Source: Actinospineispora spinosispora DSM 44797
Lineage (GTDB): Bacteria; Actinomycetota; Actinomycetes; Mycobacteriales; Pseudonocardiaceae
Length of the DNA stretch: 64,000 nucleotides
Assembly: GCF_000429025.1 (NCBI RefSeq)
Contig: NZ_AUBB01000010.1
Location: forward strand, 425,841-489,840
Direction of reading: 5' to 3'
The notes under the pieces are model-generated. The model did no database searches and was not told the origin of the DNA. It saw only the letters and a list, made by a program, of their open reading frames with translations. Shown in pieces: positions 1-7,972 of the stretch. The translations under genes and the position numbers were made by a program. Positions within the stretch are counted from its first letter, which is position 1; every line of letters begins with the position of its first letter.

Positions 1-131
1 TTCGGCGCGTCACCGGCACCCGGTCATTTCCGCCGTATCGGTACCAGATGTGATGACAAAACTTGCTTTCGCCGCCCGGATTCAGGACAGTGCCGGATCG
101 CTTCCTGGTTGAAAATATGCAGGTCAGAGGC

Positions 132-671
132 TCACGAGGCGAGCAAATCGTCCAGATCCGCGCGAATTTCCTCCGGCGTGACGGTCGGCTCGTAGCGGCG
201 GATGACTTTGCCGTCCCGGCCGATCAAGAACTTGGTGAAATTCCATTTGACCTCGTCGGTGCCGATTGCCTCCGGACGGGTCTTGCTGACGTGCTCGTAC
301 AGGAAGCCCAGCTCCGGCCCGAAATCTCCCGGCGCCTCGGCCCGCAGGTAGCTGTAGAGCGGGTCGGCGTCCGCGCCGTTGACCTCGATCTTGGCGAGCA
401 CCGGGAAGGTCACGTCGTACGAGGTGCTGCAGAACTGCTGGATCTCGGTGTCCGTGCCCGGTTCCTGGTCGCCGAACTGGTTGCAGGGGAAGCCGAGGAT
501 CTGCAGCCCGCGTTCCTTGCCGTAGCGGTGCAGTGATTCCAGGCCCTCGTACTGGGGAGTGAGGCCGCACTTGCTGGCGACGTTCACCACCAGCAGCACC
601 TGTCCGGCGTGGTCGCTGAGCTGTCGGGTGTCGCCGTCCGCGGTCTTCACGGAGAAGTCATGAACTGTCAC
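132..671 (-). CDS. Glutathione peroxidase family protein (Cys type)
   Basis: A 179-aa thiol peroxidase that reduces peroxides in the cytoplasm. The family motifs are in order: ASKCGLTPQY with the peroxidatic Cys at residue 35, GFPCNQF around residue 80, and KWNFTKFL near residue 145. The catalytic codon is TGC, not TGA, so this is the cysteine and not the selenocysteine form. Length is full for a bacterial GPx/BtuE-type enzyme. In actinobacteria such enzymes probably use thioredoxin or mycoredoxin rather than glutathione (family knowledge). It is transcribed away from the cupin gene to its right, and the 185-base gap between them holds a long perfect palindrome. Confidence 0.93.
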   Translation of the reverse strand: MTVHDFSVKTADGDTRQLSDHAGQVLLVVNVASKCGLTPQYEGLESLHRYGKERGLQILGFPCNQFGDQEPGTDTEIQQFCSTSYDVTFPVLAKIEVNGADADPLYSYLRAEAPGDFGPELGFLYEHVSKTRPEAIGTDEVKWNFTKFLIGRDGKVIRRYEPTVTPEEIRADLDDLLAS

Positions 672-727
672 GACCGGTTCAACGGTCCGGCGGCGCTGAG
701 GATTCCGCCGGCACCCGGTCGGCTGGG

Positions 728-761
728 CCGCCGAGGTTCGGCCCGGGCCGAACCTCGGCGG
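728..761. repeat. Perfect 34-bp palindrome without spacer
   Basis: Two 17-base arms (728-744 and 745-761) are exact reverse complements with no intervening base; the centre reads GGCCCGGGCC. It lies between the divergent starts of the glutathione peroxidase (minus) and the cupin gene (plus), about 57 bases upstream of the former and 95 of the latter. It could be an operator for a dimeric regulator or a cruciform element. A terminator role is unlikely because both flanking genes point away from it. Confidence 0.7.
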
Positions 762-856
762 GACCGACGCGCGCTCTTGCCGCTGAACTACCCGCCTGGC
801 TAGGGTTCACCCATAGGTCTCTTATGCTGCTTTACGGCTCATTCAAGGAGGAATGC

Positions 857-1318
857 GTGACGATGACCGAGGGCGCGGGCGTCACCGTTGCCGGCGAAGG
901 AATCGACGGAATCAAGTGGAACATCCTGGGCCAGACCTATGTGCCCAAGCAGTATTCCGAGAGCTCACTTTCCTGGCACGCGACATTTCCACCCGGCACC
1001 TTTGTTCCGCCACATATTCACCCGACGCAGGACGAATTCATCTACATGCTGCAGGGCCGGCTGTCCCTGGTGCTCGACGGCAAGGACGGGTTCGCCGACC
1101 CCGGTGACACGATCCGGCTGCCCAGAGGGATTTCGCACGGCCTGTACAACCGCAGCGACCACGACGTGAAGTGCTTCTTCTGGGTCACCCCGGCGCAGCG
1201 GCTCTACGACCTGTTCTGGGCGCTGCACAACCTGGGCCCGAACGCCGATCCCGCCGAGGTCGTCGCCGTCGCGGCGCGACACGAGGTCGACTTCCTGCCG
1301 CCGCCCGACGCCGAATAG
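857..1318 (+). CDS. Cupin domain protein
   Basis: A 153-aa single-domain cupin. Metal-binding motif 1 is visible as HIHPTQDEF (near residue 50) and motif 2 around GISHGLYN (near residue 90). The start is set at the GTG at 857, five bases after a strong AAGGAGG (845-851); an upstream in-frame ATG at 824 has no such site, and ATG 863 is the alternative. It is followed after 15 bases by an FAD monooxygenase, so the two probably form an operon in aromatic or quinone oxidation. Substrate is unknown; small cupins of this kind include dioxygenases, isomerases and non-catalytic sensors. Confidence 0.85.
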   Translation: MTMTEGAGVTVAGEGIDGIKWNILGQTYVPKQYSESSLSWHATFPPGTFVPPHIHPTQDEFIYMLQGRLSLVLDGKDGFADPGDTIRLPRGISHGLYNRSDHDVKCFFWVTPAQRLYDLFWALHNLGPNADPAEVVAVAARHEVDFLPPPDAE

Positions 1319-1333
1319 CGGGCGGACCAGCAG

Positions 1334-2605
1334 GTGAAGGTCATCATCGTCGGCGCGGGGATCGGGGGGCTGACGACCGCGCTCATGCTGCACCGACGGG
1401 GCATCCAGGCCCGGGTGTACGAGCAGTCGCCGGAGGTCCGCGAGGTCGGCGTCGGCATCAACACCCTGCCGCACGCGATCAGCGTGCTCGCCGACCTCGG
1501 TCTGCTCCCGGCACTGGACAAGGTCGGAATCCGCACCAGGGAACTCGTCTACTACAACCGACTCGGCCAGCAGGTCTGGCGTGAACCGAGAGGAATGGAT
1601 GCGGGGCATTCAGCTCCGCAGTTCTCCATCCACCGGGGTCGGCTGCAGAAAGTGATTCACGACGCGGTCGTCGAACGACTCGGCCCCGATGCACTTCGCA
1701 CCGGCCGAAGCCTTTCCGGGTTCGTCCAGGACGAAGGCGGAGTGACCGCGCATTTCACCGATTCGGTGCGCGGCGGGTCCGGTCTCACCGAACGAGGCGA
1801 TGTCCTGGTCTGTGCGGACGGCATTCACTCGGTGGCCCGACGTCACTTTTATCCGGACGAGAGCTCGCCTCGCTGGAACGGCGTCCTGATGTGGCGCGGC
1901 GCCACCGACTGGCCGGCCTGGGGCGACGGGCGCACGATGGCGATCAGCGGCGGCATGACGGCCAAGTTCGTCCTGTACCCGATCGGCGAGGGTTCGGACG
2001 GCCGTCAGCTGATGAACTGGGTCGTCAACATCAAGATGGCCGACGGCAGCGTCTCGCCTCCGCCGAAGGACAGCTGGTCGCGACGTGCCCAGCGATCGCT
2101 CGTGCTGCCGTACGCCCGGCGGTTCGCCATCCCGGGGTTCGACGTCACAGGGCTCGTCGAGGCGACGCCGGAGTCGTTCGAGTACCCGATGTGCGACCGC
2201 GACCCGTTGCCGAGGTGGACGTTCGGCCGGGTGACCCTGCTCGGCGACGCCGCCCACCCGATGTACCCGGTCGGCTCCAACGGTGCGTCGCAGGCGATCC
2301 TCGACGCCCGCTCGCTCGCCGACGCGCTGGCCTACGCCGAGCACCCCGGGGAGGCGCTCTGGGCCTACGAACGGGAGCGGCTCCCGGCGACGGCGAAGGT
2401 GGTCGAGCTCAACCGAGGGGGCGGCCCGGAACGCGTCATCGACGAGGTCGAGCGCCGCGCACCGGGCGGGTTCACCGACATCGACTCGGTGCTGAGCAGA
2501 GCGGAACGACAGGCGATAGCCAGCGGCTACGCCACCACGGCGGGCTTCGCAACGTCCCCCAGACGTTTCCCAACCGCACCACCGCACCACCAACCGCCGC
2601 CCTAG
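1334..2605 (+). CDS. FAD-dependent aromatic-ring monooxygenase-like protein
   Basis: A 423-aa class A flavoprotein monooxygenase of the salicylate/3-hydroxybenzoate hydroxylase type. The N-terminus has the Rossmann GxGxxG (VGAGIGG, residues 6-12); a DG motif is seen in CADGIHSVAR (about residue 160), and the FAD ribityl-binding GD motif in LLGDAAHPM (about residue 300). These show FAD binding and NAD(P)H-dependent hydroxylation of a phenolic or heteroaromatic acid; the substrate cannot be read. GTG start at 1334, 15 bases after the cupin gene. The last 20 residues are Pro/His-rich and run up to a palindromic repeat. Confidence 0.88.
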   Translation: MKVIIVGAGIGGLTTALMLHRRGIQARVYEQSPEVREVGVGINTLPHAISVLADLGLLPALDKVGIRTRELVYYNRLGQQVWREPRGMDAGHSAPQFSIHRGRLQKVIHDAVVERLGPDALRTGRSLSGFVQDEGGVTAHFTDSVRGGSGLTERGDVLVCADGIHSVARRHFYPDESSPRWNGVLMWRGATDWPAWGDGRTMAISGGMTAKFVLYPIGEGSDGRQLMNWVVNIKMADGSVSPPPKDSWSRRAQRSLVLPYARRFAIPGFDVTGLVEATPESFEYPMCDRDPLPRWTFGRVTLLGDAAHPMYPVGSNGASQAILDARSLADALAYAEHPGEALWAYERERLPATAKVVELNRGGGPERVIDEVERRAPGGFTDIDSVLSRAERQAIASGYATTAGFATSPRRFPTAPPHHQPPP

Positions 2606-2617
2606 CCACCGTCCCAA

Positions 2618-2672
2618 CGGCACGAATGTGGCTATGGAGACCTTGAACGTCCCTAAAGCCACATTCGTGCCG
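2618..2672. repeat. Intergenic palindrome, family C (copy 1)
   Basis: Perfect 16-base arms (2618-2633 and 2657-2672; core GCACGAATGTGGC) flank a 23-base loop. A second copy with nearly the same arms lies at 28203-28261, so this is a dispersed repeat and not merely a local terminator. It sits 12 bases after the monooxygenase stop and 40 bases before the next gene on the same strand. It could end transcription or stabilise the 3' end. Confidence 0.8.
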
Positions 2673-2712
2673 CGGCGCGGCGGGTGAGCGGGCTTCGTGG
2701 GGAGGAGAGAAC

Positions 2713-3447
2713 GTGGAGATCGTGCGGTACGGGCAGGCCGACAGCCAGTTCGCCGAGGTGTGGCGGCCGGACGGGGAGACGAAGCCGGGAGCGGTACTGC
2801 TCCTGCACGGCGGCTGGTGGCGTGCTCGGTACGACCTGCGGTTGATGGACGGTCTGGCCGCGGACCTGGTGTCTCGCGGTCACGTGGTGTGGAACGTCGA
2901 GTACCGGCGGATCGAGACCGAAGAGCCGGACGGCTCCGATCGAGGTGGCTGGCCGGAGACGCTGGAGGACGTGCTCGCCGCGATCAAGACGCTGTGTGAG
3001 GCCTCGCCCGGGGCCGACCCGCGCGAAGTCGTCGCCGTCGGCCACTCGGCGGGCGGGCATCTCGGCCTGTTGGCGGGGCGCCCGGCCGGCCTCGGCGGCG
3101 TGCTCGCGCTCGCCCCGATCACCGACCTCGCCGACTGTGCCCGTCGTGGACTGGGGGAGGGTGCCACCCCGCTGTTCCTGGGCGCCGGCGGCGAGTCCGC
3201 CTATCGGCACGCGTCGCCGATCGAACAGGTCCCGATCGGCTGCCCGCAGCTGATCGTGCACGGCACGCGCGACGACCGGGTGCCGATCGAACACAGCCGC
3301 GCCTACCTGCAGCGTTGCCAGGCCGAGGGTGACACCGCCGAGCTGCGCGAGGTGGCGGGCGGCGACCACATGTTCGTGCTGGACCCGCTCCACGCCTACT
3401 GGGCTCCGGCCGTGCGATGGATGGTGGACGTCGTGGCCGGGCGGTGA
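2713..3447 (+). CDS. Alpha/beta hydrolase, kynurenine-formamidase-like
   Basis: A 244-aa cytoplasmic alpha/beta hydrolase. HGGWW at residues 32-36 matches the oxyanion-hole HGGxW of arylformamidases and carboxylesterases. GHSAGG gives the nucleophile Ser112, HGTRDDRVP carries the acid Asp, and GGDHMF the catalytic His. The combination suggests hydrolysis of an N-formyl or ester substrate such as N-formylkynurenine, but no other tryptophan-degradation gene is adjacent. GTG start at 2713 preceded by GGAGGAGAG (about 2700). No signal peptide. Confidence 0.87.
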   Translation: MEIVRYGQADSQFAEVWRPDGETKPGAVLLLHGGWWRARYDLRLMDGLAADLVSRGHVVWNVEYRRIETEEPDGSDRGGWPETLEDVLAAIKTLCEASPGADPREVVAVGHSAGGHLGLLAGRPAGLGGVLALAPITDLADCARRGLGEGATPLFLGAGGESAYRHASPIEQVPIGCPQLIVHGTRDDRVPIEHSRAYLQRCQAEGDTAELREVAGGDHMFVLDPLHAYWAPAVRWMVDVVAGR

Positions 3448-3583
3448 CTCCCAGCACATCGTGGGTTCGAGGTTACCGATGCTGATCCGGTGGGTACCTG
3501 GGGTTTGGAGCCCCCATGGTCCCGGAGCCCCGGGATGGACGGGGCCCGTTGCCGACCGAACGAAGATTGAGGACGGGCCCGTC

Positions 3584-4207
3584 ATGTCGATCATCCGTAG
3601 TTCCCCGTCGGGGTTCAGTACGAGCACGGTGGCTTTCGTCCGCCGCGCGCTCACCGACCACGTCTCGGTCGGGGCACTCGCCCCGACCTCGGGGGCGCTG
3701 GCACGCCGAATGGCGGCGTTGGTGCCGACCTCCCCGGGACAGCGTGTGCTGGAACTGGGCGCGGGCACCGGTGCGGTGAGCGCCGCGATCGGCCCCCGCC
3801 TGGGGCCGGGATCCTGGCACCTCGCCCTCGAACGCGACCCGGAGCTGCTCGCCGCCGTGGCGCACAGCGCACCGTGGGCGCGGCGGATCGCGGGTGACGC
3901 CGCCGATCTCGGTGCGCATCTCGCCGAGATCGGGGTCAGCGAGGTCGACGTGGTGATCAGCACCCTGCCGTGGAGCTACTTCGACCCGGACCTGCAGCGG
4001 CGCATCCTCTCGCAGGTGTGCTCCGCCATGGCTCCCGACGGTCTGTTCGCAACCATCGCCGCGCGGCCCGCCGGGCTGATCCCTCGGTCCAAGGTGTTCC
4101 GTGCACGCCTGGAGGCCTCCTTCGAGGAGGTCGAGACGACGTCGACCACGTGGGCGAACATCCCGCCCGCCCGGCTGCTGGTCTGCCGTCGGCCTCGTAT
4201 TCGCTGA
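3584..4207 (+). CDS. Class I SAM-dependent methyltransferase (phospholipid N-methyltransferase-like)
   Basis: A 207-aa Rossmann methyltransferase. Motif I is VLELGAGTG at residues 55-63 and an acidic motif II follows (LALERD). ISTLPW (about residue 125) stands where PmtA- and KsgA-like enzymes have a catalytic xPPW/LPW loop. The N-terminal region (VGALAPTSGALA) resembles phosphatidylethanolamine N-methyltransferases and rRNA dimethylases. The ATG at 3584 is chosen because the fold starts there and GAGGA lies about 10 bases upstream; the frame stays open further upstream without family-like sequence. The target could be a lipid or a small molecule. Confidence 0.82.
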   Translation: MSIIRSSPSGFSTSTVAFVRRALTDHVSVGALAPTSGALARRMAALVPTSPGQRVLELGAGTGAVSAAIGPRLGPGSWHLALERDPELLAAVAHSAPWARRIAGDAADLGAHLAEIGVSEVDVVISTLPWSYFDPDLQRRILSQVCSAMAPDGLFATIAARPAGLIPRSKVFRARLEASFEEVETTSTTWANIPPARLLVCRRPRIR

Positions 4208-4234
4208 TCCCTCGTTCTCGGGGCTGTGGTCGGG

Positions 4235-4284
4235 TTCAAGGCATCTCGGCTTAGCCCGTGCCCGGCTTCAAGGCATCTCGGCTT
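4235..4284. repeat. 18-bp direct repeat pair
   Basis: The same 18 bases beginning TTCAAGGCATCTC occur at 4235-4252 and 4267-4284, a period of 32 bases, in the gap after the methyltransferase. Only two units exist, so it is not an array. It adjoins the nested inverted repeats at 4295-4415. Confidence 0.7.
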
Positions 4285-4294
4285 CGCCGTCGAC

Positions 4295-4415
4295 TCGTGA
4301 GTGGCAAGGGCGCCTATAGGCGCCCGGATCACTCACGACGAAAAACCTGTCGTGAGTGCTCCGAGCGCCTACGCCTTCGGCGCCCCTCCGGGGTAGACGC
4401 CCTTGCCACTCACGA
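4295..4415. repeat. Nested inverted repeats (TCGTGAGTGGCAAGGGCG family)
   Basis: Outer arms of 18 bases (4295-4312 and 4398-4415) are exact reverse complements. Inside lie a second pair built on CACTCACGAC and GTCGTGAGTG (4330-4358) and short GGCGCC-type pairs. The whole element can fold into a long branched hairpin. It ends just upstream of the LysE-type gene and overlaps the upstream part of that reading frame, which argues against starts earlier than 4415. Confidence 0.75.
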
Positions 4416-4468
4416 TGGTGGGGGGTAAGTCGGTGGTGTTGGGGGTGGGGGACGGGCAGCATTGGGGG

Positions 4469-5113
4469 GTGGAGCTTCCCGCCTTTGTCGTTTCCGTCGT
4501 GTTGATCTGGTGTGCGCCCGGTCCCGCGCTGACGCTGGTGCTGCGCCGGGCGGCGCTGCGCGGGTTCAGAGCGACGTTGCCCGTCGTGCTGGGCCTCGAA
4601 GTGGGGCTCTACCTGTGGGCGCTGCTCGCGGCCGCGGGGGTGGCGGCGCTGGTGGCGACGTCCGAGGTCGCCTACCTGGTGCTGCGGGTCGTCGGCGCGA
4701 TCGTGCTGATGGTGCTCGGCTTCCGTGCGCTGCGATCGGCCTGGCGTCAGCGTCGTGGTTCGGAGCAGGCGATCGAACCGGTCGATCCGACGCCGGAGAG
4801 AGCGGGACGGCGCGGCGGATGGTGGGCGTTCGGCGAGGGGCTGCTGGTCCAGCTGGCGAACCCGAAGGCAGCGGTGTTCATGGTCGCGTTCTACCCGCAG
4901 TTCATCCGGGCGGACCAGCCGTTGTTCACCACGACAGCCCTGCTCGCGTTCCTGCAGATCGTCCTGGAGACGGTGCTCTACATCGGCCTCACGCTCGGTG
5001 TCGCCAGGGCGGGCGGCTGGTTCCGGCGCCCGGCGATCCGCCGAAGGCTCGACGCGCTGAGCGGAACCGTGCTGGTCGGTCTCGGTCTGCGCGTGGCGGT
5101 CGTCGCCCGATGA
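4469..5113 (+). CDS. LysE/RhtB family exporter
   Basis: A 214-aa inner-membrane protein with about six hydrophobic segments. The N-terminal LPAFVVSVVLIWCAPGPAL matches the LysE/RhtB signature (P-G-P in the first helix), and the loop LANPKAAVF is the second conserved block (NPKxxxFF). The family exports amino acids such as lysine, homoserine or leucine. GTG 4469 is preferred because it places the first helix at the N-terminus; ATG 4415 lies inside the inverted repeat. No regulator is adjacent; the solute is unknown. Confidence 0.85.
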   Translation: MELPAFVVSVVLIWCAPGPALTLVLRRAALRGFRATLPVVLGLEVGLYLWALLAAAGVAALVATSEVAYLVLRVVGAIVLMVLGFRALRSAWRQRRGSEQAIEPVDPTPERAGRRGGWWAFGEGLLVQLANPKAAVFMVAFYPQFIRADQPLFTTTALLAFLQIVLETVLYIGLTLGVARAGGWFRRPAIRRRLDALSGTVLVGLGLRVAVVAR

Positions 5114-5236
5114 CCGGCCCGGTGATCACCTGAGCGTTTCCCCGCCGCTTTCTCAGGCTTGACAGGTTCCTCCCAGCAACGGTGTGGATGGTGGAACCAG
5201 AACAGCCACGAGAGACATCAGGGAGTGGGGTGACCC

Positions 5237-6505
5237 GTGATCCTGCGAGACATTCTGCTGATCGCCCTGCGCGGTCTGCGGTCGCACAAGATGCGGTCCG
5301 CGTTGACGATGCTCGGTCTGGTCATCGGCGTGGCGGCGGTCATCCTGCTCACCTCCTTCGGCCAGGGTGTCGCGGGATCGGTCAACGCCGCCGTCGAACC
5401 GATCGCGAACAGCATCACCGTGGTGCCCAAGCTGTCCCCGATCCCGGGCGGACCGTCGGCGAAGCCGCTGACCGACGAGGACATGGCGGACATCGCCAAG
5501 ATTCCGCAGGTCGCCCAGATGGTGCCGCTCGTCACCGGGGCGAGCACGGGCGCGGCGGGGTCGGTGGCGAAGGCGGTCACCGCGTCGACCCCCGGCGCGC
5601 AGTTCCTGTCCGCCTCGGTGAGCGGAACCACCTACAACTACCTGGCCGCACAGCAGAAGACGCTGATCGCGGGGCAGTTCTTCTCCGAGGCCCAGGACCG
5701 CTCCGGTGCCAACGTCGTCGTGCTGGGACCGTTGGTGTCGAAGGCGCTCTACGGTCCGGACCCCAACGCGGCCGTCGGGCAGACGCTGCGGCTCAACCAT
5801 GCGTTGTTCAAGGTCATCGGGGTGCTGAAGTCGTTCGGCGCGTCCGGCGACAACGCGGTCGTCATGCCGATCAAGGCCGCCCGCTCAGGAGTGTTCGGCT
5901 ACGGCAAGGGCGGTGACGAGCTCAGCTCGCTGTCGGTCAAGGCGACCTCGACGGCCCAGGTGAAGGCCGTCGAGGCGCAGATCACCCAGATCCTCCGGAC
6001 CAACCACCACGTCACCGACCCCCAGTACGACGACTTCCAGGTGCAGGACCTCGGCTCCCGGCTGACGACGTTCACCTCGCTGATCCAGCTCATCACCAAC
6101 TTCGTGCCGGCGATCGCGGCGGTGTCGCTGCTGGTCGGGGGCATCGGCGTGCTCAACATCATGCTGGTCTCGGTGACCGACCGGACCAGGGAGATCGGCA
6201 CCCGAAAAGCGGTCGGGGCGAGCGACTCCGCCATCCTGAGCCAGTTCGTCATGGAGGCGATCACCCTCGCCGGGCTGGGTGGGCTCATCGGGGTGGGGAT
6301 CGGTGTCGGGCTGATCCTGCTGACCAAGGTGCTGATCCCGTACGTCGGGGCGAGCGGGTTCCTCAGCTCGTTCGATCCGGTACTGGCCGCACCGCCGATC
6401 GTGATCGCGTTCGTGATCAGCCTGGCCATCGGCCTGCTCGCCGGAGGCTACCCGGCGTGGCGAGCCGCCCGCCTCGAACCCATCGAAGCGCTGCGGTACG
6501 AATAG
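5237..6505 (+). CDS. MacB/FtsX-type ABC transporter permease
   Basis: A 422-aa permease with one N-terminal membrane helix (residues 20-45), a large MacB periplasmic core domain (about 50-260) and a C-terminal FtsX domain with three helices. The family hallmarks TREIGTRKAVGA (about residue 320) and the final PAWRAARLEPIEALRYE are both present. Such proteins normally pair with a LolD/MacB-type ATPase to drive mechanotransmission or export; no ATPase gene is beside it here. GTG start at 5237 with GGGAG upstream. A TTGACA at 5159-5164 could be the -35 of its promoter, but no convincing -10 follows. Confidence 0.9.
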   Translation: MILRDILLIALRGLRSHKMRSALTMLGLVIGVAAVILLTSFGQGVAGSVNAAVEPIANSITVVPKLSPIPGGPSAKPLTDEDMADIAKIPQVAQMVPLVTGASTGAAGSVAKAVTASTPGAQFLSASVSGTTYNYLAAQQKTLIAGQFFSEAQDRSGANVVVLGPLVSKALYGPDPNAAVGQTLRLNHALFKVIGVLKSFGASGDNAVVMPIKAARSGVFGYGKGGDELSSLSVKATSTAQVKAVEAQITQILRTNHHVTDPQYDDFQVQDLGSRLTTFTSLIQLITNFVPAIAAVSLLVGGIGVLNIMLVSVTDRTREIGTRKAVGASDSAILSQFVMEAITLAGLGGLIGVGIGVGLILLTKVLIPYVGASGFLSSFDPVLAAPPIVIAFVISLAIGLLAGGYPAWRAARLEPIEALRYE

Positions 6506-6509
6506 CGGG

Positions 6510-7118
6510 TCACGGGCCGACGCGATCGGCCGGCCGCAGCGCGTTGAGCATCAGCTCGGCCTCGGCGGTCACCGTCGCCAGGGCTCCGGGCGGATCGTCG
6601 GAACGGGCGAGCAGCATGCCCGCCTCGCACAGTGCGCCGAACACGAGCTGACAGCGGATGGTCAGATCGCCGCCCGCGATCCAGCCGTCGGCGGCCGCCG
6701 CGACCATTCCGCGCCGGAGCAGCTTCAGGGTGTGCTGGTACTCGATCTCGCGCACGACGTCCCAGCCGAGGTGCGCCGGGCCGTCCAGCAGGACGATCTG
6801 CCGCACGTTCTGGTCCAGGCAGCGCTCCAGGAACGTCCGGCAACCCTGTCGCAGCCCCGACCAGCTGTCCTCCTGCGCTGAGCTGACCAGGGTCAGCTCA
6901 GCGGCGAGCTCCTCTTCCTGGCGGACGAACACGGCACGGAACAGTCCGATCTTGCCGGCGAAGTGGTGGTAGGCGGCGCCCTTGGTCATGCCGGCCTCGG
7001 CGGCGACCGCCTCGATCGACGTTGCCGCGTACCCGTCGCGACCGAACAGTCGCTGACCGGCCGCGACCAGCGCCGCGGTCGTGGTGTCCGATCGCTGGGC
7101 CTGGGTTCGCCGGGTCAC
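6510..7118 (-). CDS. TetR family regulator
   Basis: A 202-aa repressor-type protein. The N-terminal HTH is clear (AGMTKGAAYHHFAGKIGLF, residues 40-60 region), followed by an all-helical ligand domain. The GTG at 7118 is chosen because a GGAGA stands five bases upstream on the minus strand; an earlier TTG at 7136 lacks a site. It is divergent from the SnoaL-like gene at 7202, and the 83-base gap carries several GTAC-based inverted repeats, so it most likely represses both itself and that gene pair. Confidence 0.92.
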   Translation of the reverse strand: MTRRTQAQRSDTTTAALVAAGQRLFGRDGYAATSIEAVAAEAGMTKGAAYHHFAGKIGLFRAVFVRQEEELAAELTLVSSAQEDSWSGLRQGCRTFLERCLDQNVRQIVLLDGPAHLGWDVVREIEYQHTLKLLRRGMVAAAADGWIAGGDLTIRCQLVFGALCEAGMLLARSDDPPGALATVTAEAELMLNALRPADRVGP

Positions 7119-7146
7119 GCCATCTCCATTTGACAAAGATACCAGA

Positions 7147-7174
7147 GGTACGTAACTTTCGTACCTAGAGTACG
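7147..7174. promoter_or_regulatory. Candidate TetR operators in divergent promoter
   Basis: Two overlapping inverted repeats are present: GGTACG/CGTACC (7147-7152, 7160-7165) and CGTAC/GTACG (7160-7164, 7170-7174, five-base spacer), followed by TACGTACGTT. They lie between the divergent TetR and SnoaL-like genes, where the two promoters must be. Tandem sites sharing CGTACC suggest cooperative binding of two dimers. Confidence 0.65.
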
Positions 7175-7201
7175 TACGTTGAGTATGAAAGTGGGACGGG
7201 C

Positions 7202-7972
7202 ATGGATCCGGTGAGGTTGCTCCAGGAGTACGCGCAGGTCAAGAACGCTCATGACGTCGAGGGGATGCTCGCGCGGACCCACCCCGAGTGCCGCTACGAG
7301 GAGATCGGTACCGGGCGGATCGTGGAGGGACACGACGAGCTTCGGCGCTCTCACCTCGGCTTGTTCGCCGCGATGCCCGGCTACACGGCGACACCGGAGG
7401 GTGTGGCCGCCTCGGGAGAGGACACCGCCGTTCTGTGGGGGCGCTTCGCCGGCGTCCTCGCGCAACCGCTGTTCGGCCGGGGCGACGTCGGCGACCGGAT
7501 CGACACCGCCGCCGTGTTCGTCTGCACCTTCCGGGACGGGTTGCTCTACCGGGAGCAGGCGCACATCGACCTGGTGTCGCTGCACCGGCAGCTCCGGTCG
7601 CCCGCCGCACGGTTCGCCGAGGCGTTCACGGCCGCATGGAACGCGCCGAGCGGCGAGAGGCTGAGCGCGCTGTTCACCGAGGACGCCACCGTGCGCCACC
7701 CGGGGATGGCCGAGCCGGTGGTCGGGAGGGATGCGATCCGGCGGTACTTCGACGGCGTCGTGACGGCGCTGCCGGACATCCGGTTGCGGCCGTTGGCGGT
7801 CTCCGCCGACGGTGACACGGTGTTCGTACACTGGCGGATCACCGCGACGCTGGACGGCGCGGACACGGCCTGGGAGGGCATCGACCGCTTCGACCTGGGC
7901 GGTGAGCTGGCCGACAAGGGTGTGGCGCACTTCGACCCGGCGACGGTGCGTCCGCTGGCGGTGACCTCGTGA
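7202..7972 (+). CDS. Tandem SnoaL-like (NTF2 fold) protein
   Basis: A 256-aa protein made of two SnoaL/NTF2-like domains (about 1-125 and 135-250). Each begins with a helix pair and then the typical DATVRHP- or PECRYEE-type strand, VG(x)DAIRRYF being clear in the second. The fold serves polyketide cyclases, ketosteroid-isomerase-like enzymes and ligand-binding proteins; no PKS genes are near, so a catabolic or detoxifying role is more likely. It overlaps the next gene by four bases (GTGA) and is therefore translationally coupled to it. Likely under the divergent TetR. Confidence 0.82.
   Translation: MDPVRLLQEYAQVKNAHDVEGMLARTHPECRYEEIGTGRIVEGHDELRRSHLGLFAAMPGYTATPEGVAASGEDTAVLWGRFAGVLAQPLFGRGDVGDRIDTAAVFVCTFRDGLLYREQAHIDLVSLHRQLRSPAARFAEAFTAAWNAPSGERLSALFTEDATVRHPGMAEPVVGRDAIRRYFDGVVTALPDIRLRPLAVSADGDTVFVHWRITATLDGADTAWEGIDRFDLGGELADKGVAHFDPATVRPLAVTS

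Noticed and set aside
132..671. Possible selenocysteine in the glutathione peroxidase
   Set aside because: The active-site codon is TGC (Cys35) and not TGA, so no SECIS or Sec machinery is implied.
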